This document shows, piece after piece, positions 1 to 9,822 of a stretch of 46,623 bases of DNA. The notes beneath the pieces were generated by a model, which saw nothing but the letters and a program-made list of their open reading frames with translations, had not been told where the DNA came from and made no database searches. A program made the translations under genes and the position numbers. Source of the DNA: Planctomycetota bacterium (GTDB lineage: Bacteria > Planctomycetota > B15-G4); NCBI GenBank assembly GCA_029259695.1, contig JAJDEQ010000209.1, positions 1-46,623 of the forward strand, given 5' to 3'. Each line of letters begins with the position of its first letter. Within the stretch, counting starts at the first letter, position 1.

Positions 1-2094
1 TTCGCCGCCATGCGCTTCCTGCGACAGGCGTACGAGCAGCGCCGGCGTCGCCTGCGCATGGAGTCGTTGCTGCTGTTGCTGCTGCGCTGCCTGGTGGTGT
101 TGTTCGCCGTGCTGGCCATGTCGCTCCCCTTCGTGCAGTCGGACAGCCCGCTCGCCGGCCTGGTCACGGGCGGTCGGCGGGAGGTGGTGCTGCTGGTCGA
201 TCGCTCCGGCAGCATGGGCCGCGTGCTCTCGCCCGGTGTGACCGCGGACGACCGGGCGATCGAGCTGGTGCGCCGTCGTCTGCGCGATCTCTCCGATGAC
301 CGGGGCGACGCCGTCACGGTGGCCTTCATGGGGCGCGGGACGGTGCTCGCCGCGCCCATCGGCGCCCCGCCCTCGGTGGCGCTGGCGGCGCTCGACGGCG
401 ACCTGACGCCGCCCGGCGGGGTAGCCGACGTGGTCGCCGCGGCGCGCATGGTCACCGACCGTGTGGCCCCGTTGCGCCCCGGGCGCTTCGACATCGAGCT
501 GTTCACCGATCTCCAGGAGGAGTCGTGGGGCGAACTCGGCGGGGCGCTCGGCGAGTTGTTGGGGACCGTCCTCGAGGAACGGGGCGGCCAGCTACGCGTG
601 CGTCCAGTGAGTGGCGAGAACGACGAGATCCGCAACCTCGGGGTGGAGAGTCTCAGCGCTGATGATCGCCTGTTGCTCGCCGGCGAAGCGCTGACCTTCA
701 CGGCCGTCGTGCGCAACCACGCGTCGACGGCGCGCAACGCGGTCGAGGCCTCGTTCCTGCTGGACGGTGAACTCAAGGATCGCGTGCGCGTCGACCTCCC
801 GGCCGGGGGCACGCTGCCGGTGACGCTGCGCTTGCGCATCGACGACCCGGGCGCGCACCACGTCAGCTTCGCGCTCGAGCACGACGAGCTGCCGTTCGAC
901 GACGAACGCACGCTGGCGATCGACGTGCGCCGCAGCGTGGACGTGTTGCTCGTCGACGGGGCCCCCGCCGGTTCCGATCTGCTCACCGGCGCCACGGGCT
1001 ACCTGCGCCTCGCGCTGGACCCCGATGACCTGTCCCGCGCGTCGCGCTTCCAGCCCGAGGTGTTCGAGGTGGGGGCGTTCGAGCAGGCGTCGGCCGACCT
1101 GGCGCGCTTCGACCTGATCGTGCTGGCCAACGTCGGAGGGCTCACGGCGGCCGCGGCCGAGAGCCTGGCCGATACCGTTCGTTCGGGCACGCCGCTGCTG
1201 TACTTCATGGGTGATCGCGTCGACTCCGAACTGTACGAGGAACGTCTCGGTGCGCTCGGCCTGCTGCCGGCGCGCATCGGTCCGATCACCGGTGACCCGG
1301 GCGGGCGTTCGGGTGAGGACTACGTCAACCTCGTGCTGCCGGACCCCGCGCCGGCGCCGCTGGCGTTGTTCGCCGACCCGCGCCTGAGCGTGTTGCTCCA
1401 GGTCCCCGTCTTCGCCTGGCGCGAACTCGACCCGCTGCCCGAGTCGACGGTGCTGGCATCCTTCGCCGACGCCCTGGGCGGAACCCGCCCCGCGGTGGTC
1501 TCCGGTCGTCTCGGCCGCGGGACGACGTTGCTGGTCGGCACCAGCGCCGACGCGAGTTGGTCGCTGCTGCCCCGCTATCCGGCGACGTGGGTGCCCTTCG
1601 TCCACGAGCTGCTCGCGTTCCTGGCAGCCGCCGACCCGGCGGTGACGAATGTGCCCATCGGCCAGGTGCCGGCCCTCGCGGTGGACGGCGTGCCGGTGTC
1701 GGCTCAGCTCGTGCGGCCGTCCGGCGCGGTGGAGAACATCGAGCGACCGGACTACGAGCGGGTGGGCACGCGCAGCGTGCTCGTGCTGGACGGCGCGCCG
1801 CTCGACGAGGCGGGCGCGTACAAGCTCGAGGTGCGGACCGCGGGCGTGCTGCAGACCCTGGCCTTGGCCGCCCTGCCCGAGGCCCGCGAGGGCGACCTGT
1901 CGCGCATCGACCAGGGGCGTCTCGATGAGCTGCTGACCGGCGTGCCCTACGTGCTGGGTGCCGAGGAGGAGAGCGCCGAAGAGAGCGACGGCCACGCCGG
2001 CGACGGCAGCCTGGCCATGGCGCTGCTATGGGGCCTGTTGATCCTGGCGCTGGCCGAATCGTTCATGGCGCGCTGGATGGGGATGTCCCGATGA
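1..2094 (+). CDS. BatA-like VWA-domain membrane protein, 5' end outside window
   Basis: The frame is open from base 1, and the first residues (FAAMRFLRQAYEQRRRR) match the basic helix that precedes a transmembrane segment in BatA-type 'aerotolerance regulator' N-terminal regions. About 40 residues and the true start therefore probably lie upstream. Counting from the Met at base 10, a transmembrane helix spans about residues 18-42. A von Willebrand A domain follows, with an intact metal-ion site (DRSGS at 64-68, a later TPPGG threonine, and TDLQE). The middle of the protein looks like an Ig-like domain and then an amidotransferase-like fold (VDVLLVDGAP near residue 312). A second membrane helix closes the C-terminus. 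VWA proteins of this type normally follow moxR and a DUF58 gene and act in the cell envelope with the MoxR ATPase. The stop overlaps the next start by 4 nt. Family assignment is solid; the exact function is unknown. Confidence 0.85.
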   Translation, partial: FAAMRFLRQAYEQRRRRLRMESLLLLLLRCLVVLFAVLAMSLPFVQSDSPLAGLVTGGRREVVLLVDRSGSMGRVLSPGVTADDRAIELVRRRLRDLSDDRGDAVTVAFMGRGTVLAAPIGAPPSVALAALDGDLTPPGGVADVVAAARMVTDRVAPLRPGRFDIELFTDLQEESWGELGGALGELLGTVLEERGGQLRVRPVSGENDEIRNLGVESLSADDRLLLAGEALTFTAVVRNHASTARNAVEASFLLDGELKDRVRVDLPAGGTLPVTLRLRIDDPGAHHVSFALEHDELPFDDERTLAIDVRRSVDVLLVDGAPAGSDLLTGATGYLRLALDPDDLSRASRFQPEVFEVGAFEQASADLARFDLIVLANVGGLTAAAAESLADTVRSGTPLLYFMGDRVDSELYEERLGALGLLPARIGPITGDPGGRSGEDYVNLVLPDPAPAPLALFADPRLSVLLQVPVFAWRELDPLPESTVLASFADALGGTRPAVVSGRLGRGTTLLVGTSADASWSLLPRYPATWVPFVHELLAFLAAADPAVTNVPIGQVPALAVDGVPVSAQLVRPSGAVENIERPDYERVGTRSVLVLDGAPLDEAGAYKLEVRTAGVLQTLALAALPEAREGDLSRIDQGRLDELLTGVPYVLGAEEESAEESDGHAGDGSLAMALLWGLLILALAESFMARWMGMSR

Positions 2095-4472
2095 GCCTTC
2101 GTCCCACAACTGTCGTCGCGGCCTGGTCGATGCTGGGCGCCTCGCTGCGTGCGGCTTCGCCACCGAGCGACATCGTCACCACCTCGCGCATCGAGTTCCT
2201 CAACGCGCCGCCGGTCTGGGTCATCGTCTTGGTGATCGCCCCGGCCCTGCTGCTGCTGTGTCGCTGGCTCTACGTGCGCGAGCCGCTGGTGGGGCGCGGG
2301 CGCTGGGGACTGGCGACGTTGCGCGGCCTGGCGTTGGCCCTGCTGCTGCTGTTCCTGTTCCACCCCGTGCGGCTCGAACAGCGGGTGCGCGTGGAACGTC
2401 CGGTGGGCGTGTTGCTGGTGGACGACTCGGCCAGTCTGCGCGAGCGGGACATGGCGGAGCTCGCCCGCGACCAGGGCCTGTCGTCCGACGCCACGCGGAC
2501 CGACGTCGTGCGCAGTGTGCTGGCCGCGCCGGTGACGGGGCTGGGCGAACGGTACGAGCTGCTCACGTTCGCCTTCGGTGAGAACCTGCGCGCGCTGGCC
2601 GACCTGTCCGACCTCGCCGCAGGGGACGCCTCCACGCGCCTGGGCGACGCGCTGGCTGCGCTGGGAGCCGAGACGCGCGGGCGGGATCTGGCGCAGGTGG
2701 TGCTCGTCAGCGATGGACGCGTCAACGCCGGGCGCGACGTGCAGGCGGCGCTGGGCGCGCTCGAGGCCCGCGGCATCCCGATCAACACCATCGGTGTGGG
2801 CGACCCGGACGTCCCGGCCGACCTGCGTCTGGGCACGATCACCGCACCCGAGGTCGCGCTTGCCGGCGACACGGTCACGTTGGAAGTGTCGATCGCGGCG
2901 CGCGGATACCCCGGCGCGGCGGCGCAACTCACCGTGACCGACACCGGATCCCAGGCCGAGCTGGCGCGCGAGAGCATCGCCCTGGCCGAGGGTGACGGGC
3001 TGACCGAACAGGTGGTGCGCATCGGTTTCGTCCCGCAGGTCGAGGGCGAACTCGACTTGCGCATCCAGGTCGAACCGCTCCCCGGCGAGCGCGACACGGC
3101 CAACAACGCCGACCGTCGCCTGCTGCGCGTCGAACCCGGGCGCATCAAGGTGCTCTACGTGGACGGCTATCCCCGCTACGAGTACCGCTTCCTGAAGAAC
3201 TCGCTGCTGCGCGTGGCGAACATGGAGCTGCAGTGCCTGTTGCTGTCGGCCGACAAGGACTTCGTGCAGGAGTCCTCCGCCAACGTGCCATCGCTCACAC
3301 GCTTCCCGCCGACGCTCGAGGACCTGCTCGAATACCACGTGATCATCTTCGGCGACGTGGACCCCAACGACCCCGGCCTGGGTGCGGACAGCGACGTCAC
3401 GCTGGGCAACATCAAGAGCTTCGTGGAAGCCGGCGGCGGCTTCCTGATGCAGGCGGGCAACCTGCACTCGCCGCGCGACTACGTGGGCACGCCGATCGCG
3501 GAGATCCTGCCGGTGCTGGTGGGGGACCTCGAGGTCGAGCGGGGCAACATGGTCGCTCCGGGTGAACCGTTCCGTCCGGTGCTCACGCGTCCGCGAGATC
3601 CGCACGAGATCGTGACGCTCGAGAACGACGTCGACCGCAACACGGAGCTGTGGCAGGAGGAGCAGGGGCTGGCGGCGCTGACCTGGTATCACCCCGTGGC
3701 CAAGGCGCGCACGACGGCCGACGTGCTGCTGGTGCACCCCTTCAGTCGCAACGTCCACGGCCCCCACGTGCTGCTCTCGACGATGTACTACCCCCAGGGT
3801 CGCACCGCGTTCCTCGCCACCGACGAGACCTGGCGTTGGCGCTTCTACTACGGCGAGACGTATCGCGAGCCGTTCTGGCGCGGGCTGGTGCGCTTCCTGG
3901 CACTCAACCGGCTGCGCCGCTCGGACTACGGGTTCGACCTGTCGACCGACCGCTCGGCCTACGACATCGGAGATCGCGTGCTGATCACGGCGCGCGTCCG
4001 GGATCCCAAGACCCTCGATCCGCTGGCCGCCGCGACGTTCGACGTGACCGTGGTGCAGCCCGACGGGCGGCGCGACACGATCGCCCTGCCGCGCGAAGAG
4101 GACGGCGTCTTCTCCGGCTCGGTCGTGGTGGACGAGCCGGGGCCGTACCGCCTGTGGCTGGAGGACGCCGACGATGCCACGGCCGAGCCCAAGTCCCCGC
4201 GCGTCGTGAACGTCACGGTGCCGTCGGTGGAGCAGGACGACCCGGTCCTGGACGAGTCCTTCCTGCGCTCGCTGGCGTTGCGCACCGGCGGTCGTTACGC
4301 CCGCCTGGAGGACGCCGACGACCTGTTCGAGGCCCTGGCCGATCCGGTCAGCGAGCGACCGCTCGACGAACCGGAACGCGAAGAGGTGTGGGCCGGATGG
4401 ACCCAGTTGCTGTTGCTGACGGCCCTGCTCGCAGGCGAGTGGATCGCTCGCAAGCGGAGCAATCTCGTATGA
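2091..4472 (+). CDS. VWA and amidotransferase-like domain membrane protein
   Basis: A 793-residue protein starting at an ATG whose last two bases lie in the upstream stop (ATGA). The frame is open further upstream, but that would mean a longer overlap with the previous gene. Two or three hydrophobic segments lie near residues 42-60 and 75-95. A VWA domain begins at VGVLLVDDSAS near residue 106, with an intact DxSxS metal site and a later VSDGR strand. An Ig-like stretch (about 255-345) is followed by a class I glutamine-amidotransferase-like domain (starting IKVLYVDGYPRYEYR, near 350). It has no obvious catalytic Cys-His-Glu triad, so it is probably a binding fold. A final hydrophobic helix (WTQLLLLTALLAGEWIA) ends the protein. 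This is a second VWA component beside a BatA-like one, a pairing common in MoxR-linked envelope operons. The role is inferred from family and context. Confidence 0.85.
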   Translation: MSLRPTTVVAAWSMLGASLRAASPPSDIVTTSRIEFLNAPPVWVIVLVIAPALLLLCRWLYVREPLVGRGRWGLATLRGLALALLLLFLFHPVRLEQRVRVERPVGVLLVDDSASLRERDMAELARDQGLSSDATRTDVVRSVLAAPVTGLGERYELLTFAFGENLRALADLSDLAAGDASTRLGDALAALGAETRGRDLAQVVLVSDGRVNAGRDVQAALGALEARGIPINTIGVGDPDVPADLRLGTITAPEVALAGDTVTLEVSIAARGYPGAAAQLTVTDTGSQAELARESIALAEGDGLTEQVVRIGFVPQVEGELDLRIQVEPLPGERDTANNADRRLLRVEPGRIKVLYVDGYPRYEYRFLKNSLLRVANMELQCLLLSADKDFVQESSANVPSLTRFPPTLEDLLEYHVIIFGDVDPNDPGLGADSDVTLGNIKSFVEAGGGFLMQAGNLHSPRDYVGTPIAEILPVLVGDLEVERGNMVAPGEPFRPVLTRPRDPHEIVTLENDVDRNTELWQEEQGLAALTWYHPVAKARTTADVLLVHPFSRNVHGPHVLLSTMYYPQGRTAFLATDETWRWRFYYGETYREPFWRGLVRFLALNRLRRSDYGFDLSTDRSAYDIGDRVLITARVRDPKTLDPLAAATFDVTVVQPDGRRDTIALPREEDGVFSGSVVVDEPGPYRLWLEDADDATAEPKSPRVVNVTVPSVEQDDPVLDESFLRSLALRTGGRYARLEDADDLFEALADPVSERPLDEPEREEVWAGWTQLLLLTALLAGEWIARKRSNLV

Positions 4473-7400
4473 ACATCCGCTGGCGGACGCAGGGGCGTGG
4501 CTTGCTTGCGCTGGCGTTCGCGTTGTGGGTGTGTGCTCCCGGCTTCGCCCAGGGGCGCTTTGCCGGCTGGGACGAAGTGCGCGACCCGGCATGGCGGTTC
4601 GATCCCGACGATCGCCCGGTGTTCGGTTTCTCGGTGCCCGGCTCCGTCGCTGCACGCACCACGCTCGACGCGGCCGAGGAGGCCTTGGCGCGGCGTGATT
4701 ACGAGACCGCCGGGCGGTTGCTCGTCGGGCTGCTGGGCGACCACCCCAACGACGCGATCCAGGTCTCGGGCACTGCGCCCTGGCACCGCTGGGTGGGGGC
4801 CGGCGAGTGGGCGCTGTATCGCCTGGAGACGGCGGTCCCCGCGGAGGTGCGCGCGGGACTGGCGCGCCCCGAGCAGCGCGCGGTGTTGCTCAACGCCGCG
4901 CGTTGGCGGGACGAAGCCACCCTCGCCCGGCTGTCCCACGTGCTGGAGGGCTTGCCCGAGGGTGAGCGCGCGCTCGGCTTCCTGTCGCGCTTGCGGGCCG
5001 AACGCGGGGAGTGGGATCAAGCGCGCTTCGCCGCCACGCGCGCCGCGGCAGGTCAGGGCATCACGGGTGAAAGCGCGGCGACGGCCGGCGCCCTGCTGGC
5101 GAGTCTCCCGGAGCCCGTGGGCCGCGGGCCCCTGGGCGCACCGAGTCTTCCCGGCGCGCTCCATCCGCGCTGGGTCACCACGCTCACGATCCACGAGATC
5201 TACCTGCACCTCTACGACAAGCGCCGCCTGGACCCGCGCGGGGGTAAGGCGATCAACCCGTTCCTGGCCCGCGAGGAGCGGCACGAGGCGCCCATCGCGC
5301 CGATCGTCCCGGTGGTGGACGACGGCGTCGTCTTCGTCGCCGACTCGATCTCGGTCACGGCGCTGGACCTGCGCTCGGGCCGCAAGATCTGGCACCACGC
5401 CGGCCCGATGGAAGAGATCACGCTCTCGCCCCAAGCGACGCCGTGGTTCGACCTCGGCATCTACGCGCGCACCCGCCGCGACCGGGCCATCGCCCCCAAT
5501 CAGCACGCCGCGCCCACCGTCACCGCCGACCTGGTGATCGCCAGCGTGCAGGTGCCCGAGCCCCGGCGTGAACAGGAGCTGCGCGAGTTCGAGGGCATCC
5601 CCATCAACTGGCCCCTGCCGCGCCGCCGACTCGTGGCGCTCGATCGCCGCACGGGCGAGGTCGTCTGGCACCAGGAGCGTCCGCACCGTCACGACGCGGA
5701 CTTCGTGAACAGCTTCGACGTGGCGGGCCCGCCGGTCGTGCACGGCGGCACCGTGTTCGTGGCCGGCTCGGTGACCGAGGGCGCGATCAACGCCTATGCC
5801 GCGGCGTTCGACCTGGCCACCGGTGACCTGCTGTGGAACACGCTGGTGTGTTCGGGACAGCAGGAGCTGACCATGTTCAACCGCCCGTTCCAGGAGCACG
5901 TGGTCTCGCCCGTGGCGCTGGAGCAAGGCGACCTGTTCCTCTCCACCAATCTCGGTGTCGTGGCTTGCGTGGACGCGTGGTCGGGGCGCTTGCGCTGGTT
6001 GGCCGGTTACGAGGCGACGGGGCGCAACGCGTCCATGTCGCCGGGGGCGACGCGTCGCCGGTCCGTGTTCTGGACCAACCACCCGCCGTTCACGCGGGGT
6101 GACACGCTGTTCGTCACGCCGCTCGACAGCCGCTTCATGCTGCAGCTCTCCCGTCAGACGGGGCGGCTCGTGGCCGATCCGGTGGACAGCCAGTCGCGCA
6201 GCGACTACCGCAACCACGTGGAGCCCGCGGGGCCCGGGCGTTTCGTGATCTCGGGCAGCGAGACGCTCGAGGCGTACGACGCCCACACGAACCGGCGCGT
6301 GTGGGACACACCCGCGATCCTCGACGACGAGAACGAGATCATCGGACCGGTGACGTATTCGGGCGGGCTGCTGTTCGCCCCGACGCGCAACGGGTTGCTC
6401 GTCGTCGACGCGGCTTCCGGTCAGCCGACCGACCCCGCAGGCGTGCGTCCGTGGAAGTCACACGGCGCGCGGCGCGTGGTGCCTGCCGGCTCGGTCCTGG
6501 TGTCGACGGACAACGGGCTGCTGTTCGCCGCGCTCGACGTGGAGAACGAGCTGTCGCGCATCGACTCCGCCACGTCGTCGCCGCTGGCGAAGAACCTGGA
6601 GAAGGCCGAGCTGTACCTGATCGACGGCCGGCTCGAGGAGGCCCAGGCGCTGTTCGAGAGCGCCGTGCACACCGAGGACCCGCGCTACGTGGCCCGGGTG
6701 CGGACGGGGCGGCTCGAGACGGCGCTGCGCCTCGCCCGCCGCGACGGCGATGCCGAGAGCTGGGACCGCCTGCTGCGGGTGGCCCAGCAGACCAACGCGC
6801 TGCTCGACCACGCTGCCGAGGCGCTGCGCGCGCTGCACGCCAACAATCGACCCGATGCGGAGCTGGTCCTCGACGCCTGGTTCGCCGAACTCGCAGAGAG
6901 TCACGCACACACGGTGCTCGAACTGGGCGAACTCACGCCAGAGGGCGCCGCCCCGCTGGGGCTGGTCGACGCGCTGCGGTGGCTGCCGCGCGAGGGTCCC
7001 GAGGGCCGGATCCGCCGCCTGCAGGGGATCATCGCGGCCCATCCCAGCGCCCCGTGGCAGGGCGGCCCGGCCTGGGCGGAAGCGGCGCGGCGCATCGAGG
7101 CGCTGATCGCCGAGCACGGCCGCGAGATCTACGCAGAGTACGAGGACATCGCCCGGCAGGCCTGGGACCTGGTGCGCGATTCCACCGAGGACAGCCGGGT
7201 CTTCGTCGAGCTGCGCTTCCCCAATGCGCGCGTGATCGCCGATGCGCGGGCGGAGCGGCTGAGTCAGCGCCTGGCCGACGGGCGGGCGCGCGAGGTCTTC
7301 GAGGAGCTCGGGCGGATCGTCGCGGGAGAGCGGCACCTGACACTCCGCGCCGAGGCTGCGCGCGCGCTGGGCGAGACGCGTTTCGCCGCGCGCCTCGACG

Positions 7401-8686
7401 GGGTCGTGGACGCGGCATCGGCCGGCGACCACGTGCCGCGTATCCCCGGTCCCGCGGCGACGACCAGCGTGATCGAGATCCACGATCGCTACCGGGTGTC
7501 GTTCCCGGTCGTCTCCGGCCGTCCGACCGCACGGGACGCCGGTGCGCTGCTGGGCGCCGTGAACGTGGCCGGCGAGTTGTTCCTGCTCGATACGCGCACC
7601 GGACGCATCCGCTGGCGGCGGCCGATGCCCGGCGGCGTCACCTACGCACGCGCGCGCGACGTCGACTTCCACATCGATGGTGAACGGCTCCACGCGCGGT
7701 GCGGCAACATGCTCACTTGCCTCGATCTCGCGGACGGGCACGAGCTCTGGTCCACGCCGCTGTCCGGCAGCCCGGTCGACATGGTCTCGAGCTCGGGCGT
7801 CGTGCACGTCCTGACCTACGAGGACGATGCGATCTACGTGACCGGCTTCGGGTCTGCCTCCGGCGCCGTGGCTTCGCGCGCGCGCGTTCCGGATTGCCTG
7901 GATGCACGCATGATGGCGGCCGGCGGACTGCCCGTCGTCTTCGCCCGCAACAACGAGGCGGCCGATCTGCACGCGCTCGACGTCGTGACCGGCGACTTCG
8001 CGGCGCGGGCGACCGTGCCCGAGGAACTCACGACCCTCGTGCGCACCTTCGCCGACCCGCCGGTGGTGATGCTCTCCGGGCGCGTGACCGGCGGCAGCTA
8101 CCTCGGCGGCTGGGACATGCGCACGGGTGAGCAGGTGTGGGAAGCGACGACCGATCCGCACACGGTCTCGGAGCGCAACGTCTGGCGCACGGCCGCCGGG
8201 GGACTGGTGCTGGTCGACCCGCCCATCGCCCACACCGAACAGGGCGTCCCGGTGGAGCTGACGCCGATCGACGCCTTGCGCGGCCTCGGTGAGCGGACCG
8301 AGAGCGGGCCGGCGTTGAGCCCGGTGGGCCCCGCCCGCGACGACGCCCTGCAGCAGCTCGTCTTCGCACAGCCCGACCTGCCCGGACGTCTGTTGCTGGT
8401 GAATCCCGCCGACGGACAGATCGAGCGGACGCTGGATCTCGATCCTCCGGCCGAGGGCTATGTCCAGGTCCTCGCCGGTCGCGACGGCTTCGTGCTCGTG
8501 AGCGAGACACCGGATGCCGAGACGGCGGTCGTGATGTGGGTGGTGCGTGTCGGACACGATCCGCAGCGCTACAGTATCGCGGTGGACGCCCTGCGCGGGA
8601 ACGGCCTGTCCGAGCTGACGCTCGTGGACGGTGCGGTCCTCGTGGCGCAGGGCGGCACGGTGGCGTTCCTGAGGAGTGACGGATGA
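4469..8686 (+). CDS. Large exported protein with two PQQ-type beta-propellers
   Basis: A 1405-residue protein starting at ATG 4469 (ATGA overlap), which gives a good signal peptide (MNIRWRTQGRGLLALAFALWVCAPGFAQ); the open frame further upstream is antisense-like filler. After a helical N-terminal region, PQQ-like propeller blades are recognised by the G-x-x-x-W motif: GRKIW near 302, GEVVW near 396, GDLLW near 452, GRLRW near 506 and NRRVW near 607. A long, helical, TPR-like stretch follows (about 690-985, with LEKAELYLIDGRLEEAQALF near its start). A second propeller then has GRIRW near 1043, GHELW near 1090 and GEQVW near 1220. There is no dehydrogenase-type haem or quinone site that I can recognise, so a scaffold or BamB-like binding role is more likely than catalysis. 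It probably acts outside the inner membrane together with its operon partners. Function unknown. Confidence 0.85.
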   Translation: MNIRWRTQGRGLLALAFALWVCAPGFAQGRFAGWDEVRDPAWRFDPDDRPVFGFSVPGSVAARTTLDAAEEALARRDYETAGRLLVGLLGDHPNDAIQVSGTAPWHRWVGAGEWALYRLETAVPAEVRAGLARPEQRAVLLNAARWRDEATLARLSHVLEGLPEGERALGFLSRLRAERGEWDQARFAATRAAAGQGITGESAATAGALLASLPEPVGRGPLGAPSLPGALHPRWVTTLTIHEIYLHLYDKRRLDPRGGKAINPFLAREERHEAPIAPIVPVVDDGVVFVADSISVTALDLRSGRKIWHHAGPMEEITLSPQATPWFDLGIYARTRRDRAIAPNQHAAPTVTADLVIASVQVPEPRREQELREFEGIPINWPLPRRRLVALDRRTGEVVWHQERPHRHDADFVNSFDVAGPPVVHGGTVFVAGSVTEGAINAYAAAFDLATGDLLWNTLVCSGQQELTMFNRPFQEHVVSPVALEQGDLFLSTNLGVVACVDAWSGRLRWLAGYEATGRNASMSPGATRRRSVFWTNHPPFTRGDTLFVTPLDSRFMLQLSRQTGRLVADPVDSQSRSDYRNHVEPAGPGRFVISGSETLEAYDAHTNRRVWDTPAILDDENEIIGPVTYSGGLLFAPTRNGLLVVDAASGQPTDPAGVRPWKSHGARRVVPAGSVLVSTDNGLLFAALDVENELSRIDSATSSPLAKNLEKAELYLIDGRLEEAQALFESAVHTEDPRYVARVRTGRLETALRLARRDGDAESWDRLLRVAQQTNALLDHAAEALRALHANNRPDAELVLDAWFAELAESHAHTVLELGELTPEGAAPLGLVDALRWLPREGPEGRIRRLQGIIAAHPSAPWQGGPAWAEAARRIEALIAEHGREIYAEYEDIARQAWDLVRDSTEDSRVFVELRFPNARVIADARAERLSQRLADGRAREVFEELGRIVAGERHLTLRAEAARALGETRFAARLDGVVDAASAGDHVPRIPGPAATTSVIEIHDRYRVSFPVVSGRPTARDAGALLGAVNVAGELFLLDTRTGRIRWRRPMPGGVTYARARDVDFHIDGERLHARCGNMLTCLDLADGHELWSTPLSGSPVDMVSSSGVVHVLTYEDDAIYVTGFGSASGAVASRARVPDCLDARMMAAGGLPVVFARNNEAADLHALDVVTGDFAARATVPEELTTLVRTFADPPVVMLSGRVTGGSYLGGWDMRTGEQVWEATTDPHTVSERNVWRTAAGGLVLVDPPIAHTEQGVPVELTPIDALRGLGERTESGPALSPVGPARDDALQQLVFAQPDLPGRLLLVNPADGQIERTLDLDPPAEGYVQVLAGRDGFVLVSETPDAETAVVMWVVRVGHDPQRYSIAVDALRGNGLSELTLVDGAVLVAQGGTVAFLRSDG

Positions 8687-9822
8687 CGATGCGACACGCG
8701 CGGACCAACCTGGCCTGGAGCGGCGCGGTGCTGCTGGCCCTGCTGGGCGCCTTCGCTCCCGCGCTGCGCGGGCAGACCGCCGACATCACCCCCGACTCCG
8801 TCGACTCGGTCGCCCGGGCGCTCGAGTGGCTCGCGGGCCGCCAGAACGCCGATGGGAGCTGGAGCGCCAACGTCGGCTTCAAGCTCAACCAGGACTACAA
8901 GGTGACCGCATCCCGCGTGCCGCACGCGGGCGTCACGGCCCTGGCCGGCATGGCGTTCCTGTCGGCCGGCCACCTGCCGGAACGGGGTCCGTACGGCAAG
9001 GTCATCGGTGACGCCACGCGCTACCTGCTGGGCCGCGTCAACAACGAAGGCTACGTCACCGACAACGGCACGCGCATGTACAGCCACGCCTTCGCGACGC
9101 TGTTCCTGGCCGAGGTCTACGGCATGACCGCCAGCGGCGACGTGCAGCGCGAGCTGCAGTCGGCCGTCAACTACATCGTCGACTGTCAGAACGAGCACGG
9201 CAGCTGGCGTTACGTGCCGTTCGCCGTCGAGTCCGACATGTCGATCACGGTCTGCCAGCTCAACGCGTTGCGTGCGGCGCGCAACGTCGGCATCCGCGTG
9301 CCCCGCAGCACGATCAACCGGGCAGCGGCCTACGTGCAGCGGTCGTACGTGCGCGACGAACACAGCACCTGGCACCTGTACGAGGACTACTACCAGCTCG
9401 GCCCCGGATCGTTCCGCTACCAGGCGTTGCGCAACACGCGTTCGTCGTTCGCGCTCACGGCGGCAGGCCTTGCCGCGCTGCACAACGCCGGGGTGTACAG
9501 CGACGTCGGCGACGGCGAGGAGATCGACCTCGACCTCAGCGTCGAGTTCCTCAAGCAGCACTACGATCGCGTCTCGAACAACCGCTACCGCTTCCATTAC
9601 TTCTACTGGTACGGCCACTACTACGCGACGCAGGCGCTCTACGTGATCGGCGGCAAGGCGTGGGACTGGTACTACGAACGCATCCGCGCCGAACTGCTCG
9701 AAGCCCAGTCGGCCGAGGGGACCTTCCCCTGCCGCATCGGGCCCGGTGAGGAGTTCTCCACCGCGGTGGGCGCGATCATCCTCTCCCTGCCCTACGGTTA
9801 CCTGCCGATCTTCCAACGATGA
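8683..9822 (+). CDS. Exported prenyltransferase/squalene-oxidase repeat (alpha-toroid) protein, copy 1
   Basis: A 379-residue protein with an N-terminal signal sequence ending near ALRGQ. The alpha-alpha toroid is shown by QW-type motifs: QNADGSW near residue 53, QNEHGSW near 170 and QSAEGTF near the end. The DxDD acid motif of class II terpene cyclases is absent, as is the CxEQ thioester of alpha-macroglobulins, so this is not a recognisable cyclase or complement-type protein. It is paralogous to the product of the gene at 15474-16580. Both share AGHLP, an H-containing MYSH/MHGQ segment, SITVC-x-L-x-ALRAA and a GYLP-x-FQR C-terminus. It overlaps its neighbours by ATGA at both ends. The fold assignment is confident. 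A substrate-binding or structural role in the envelope is inference. Confidence 0.85.
   Translation: MTMRHARTNLAWSGAVLLALLGAFAPALRGQTADITPDSVDSVARALEWLAGRQNADGSWSANVGFKLNQDYKVTASRVPHAGVTALAGMAFLSAGHLPERGPYGKVIGDATRYLLGRVNNEGYVTDNGTRMYSHAFATLFLAEVYGMTASGDVQRELQSAVNYIVDCQNEHGSWRYVPFAVESDMSITVCQLNALRAARNVGIRVPRSTINRAAAYVQRSYVRDEHSTWHLYEDYYQLGPGSFRYQALRNTRSSFALTAAGLAALHNAGVYSDVGDGEEIDLDLSVEFLKQHYDRVSNNRYRFHYFYWYGHYYATQALYVIGGKAWDWYYERIRAELLEAQSAEGTFPCRIGPGEEFSTAVGAIILSLPYGYLPIFQR

Noticed and set aside
1947..4655. Long minus-strand open frame across the VWA genes
   Set aside because: Antisense shadow with no recognisable domains; both VWA proteins read cleanly on the plus strand.
8683..9822. Terpene cyclase or complement-type thioester protein
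   Set aside because: Neither the DxDD acid motif nor a CxEQ thioester motif is present; only the alpha-toroid fold is supported.
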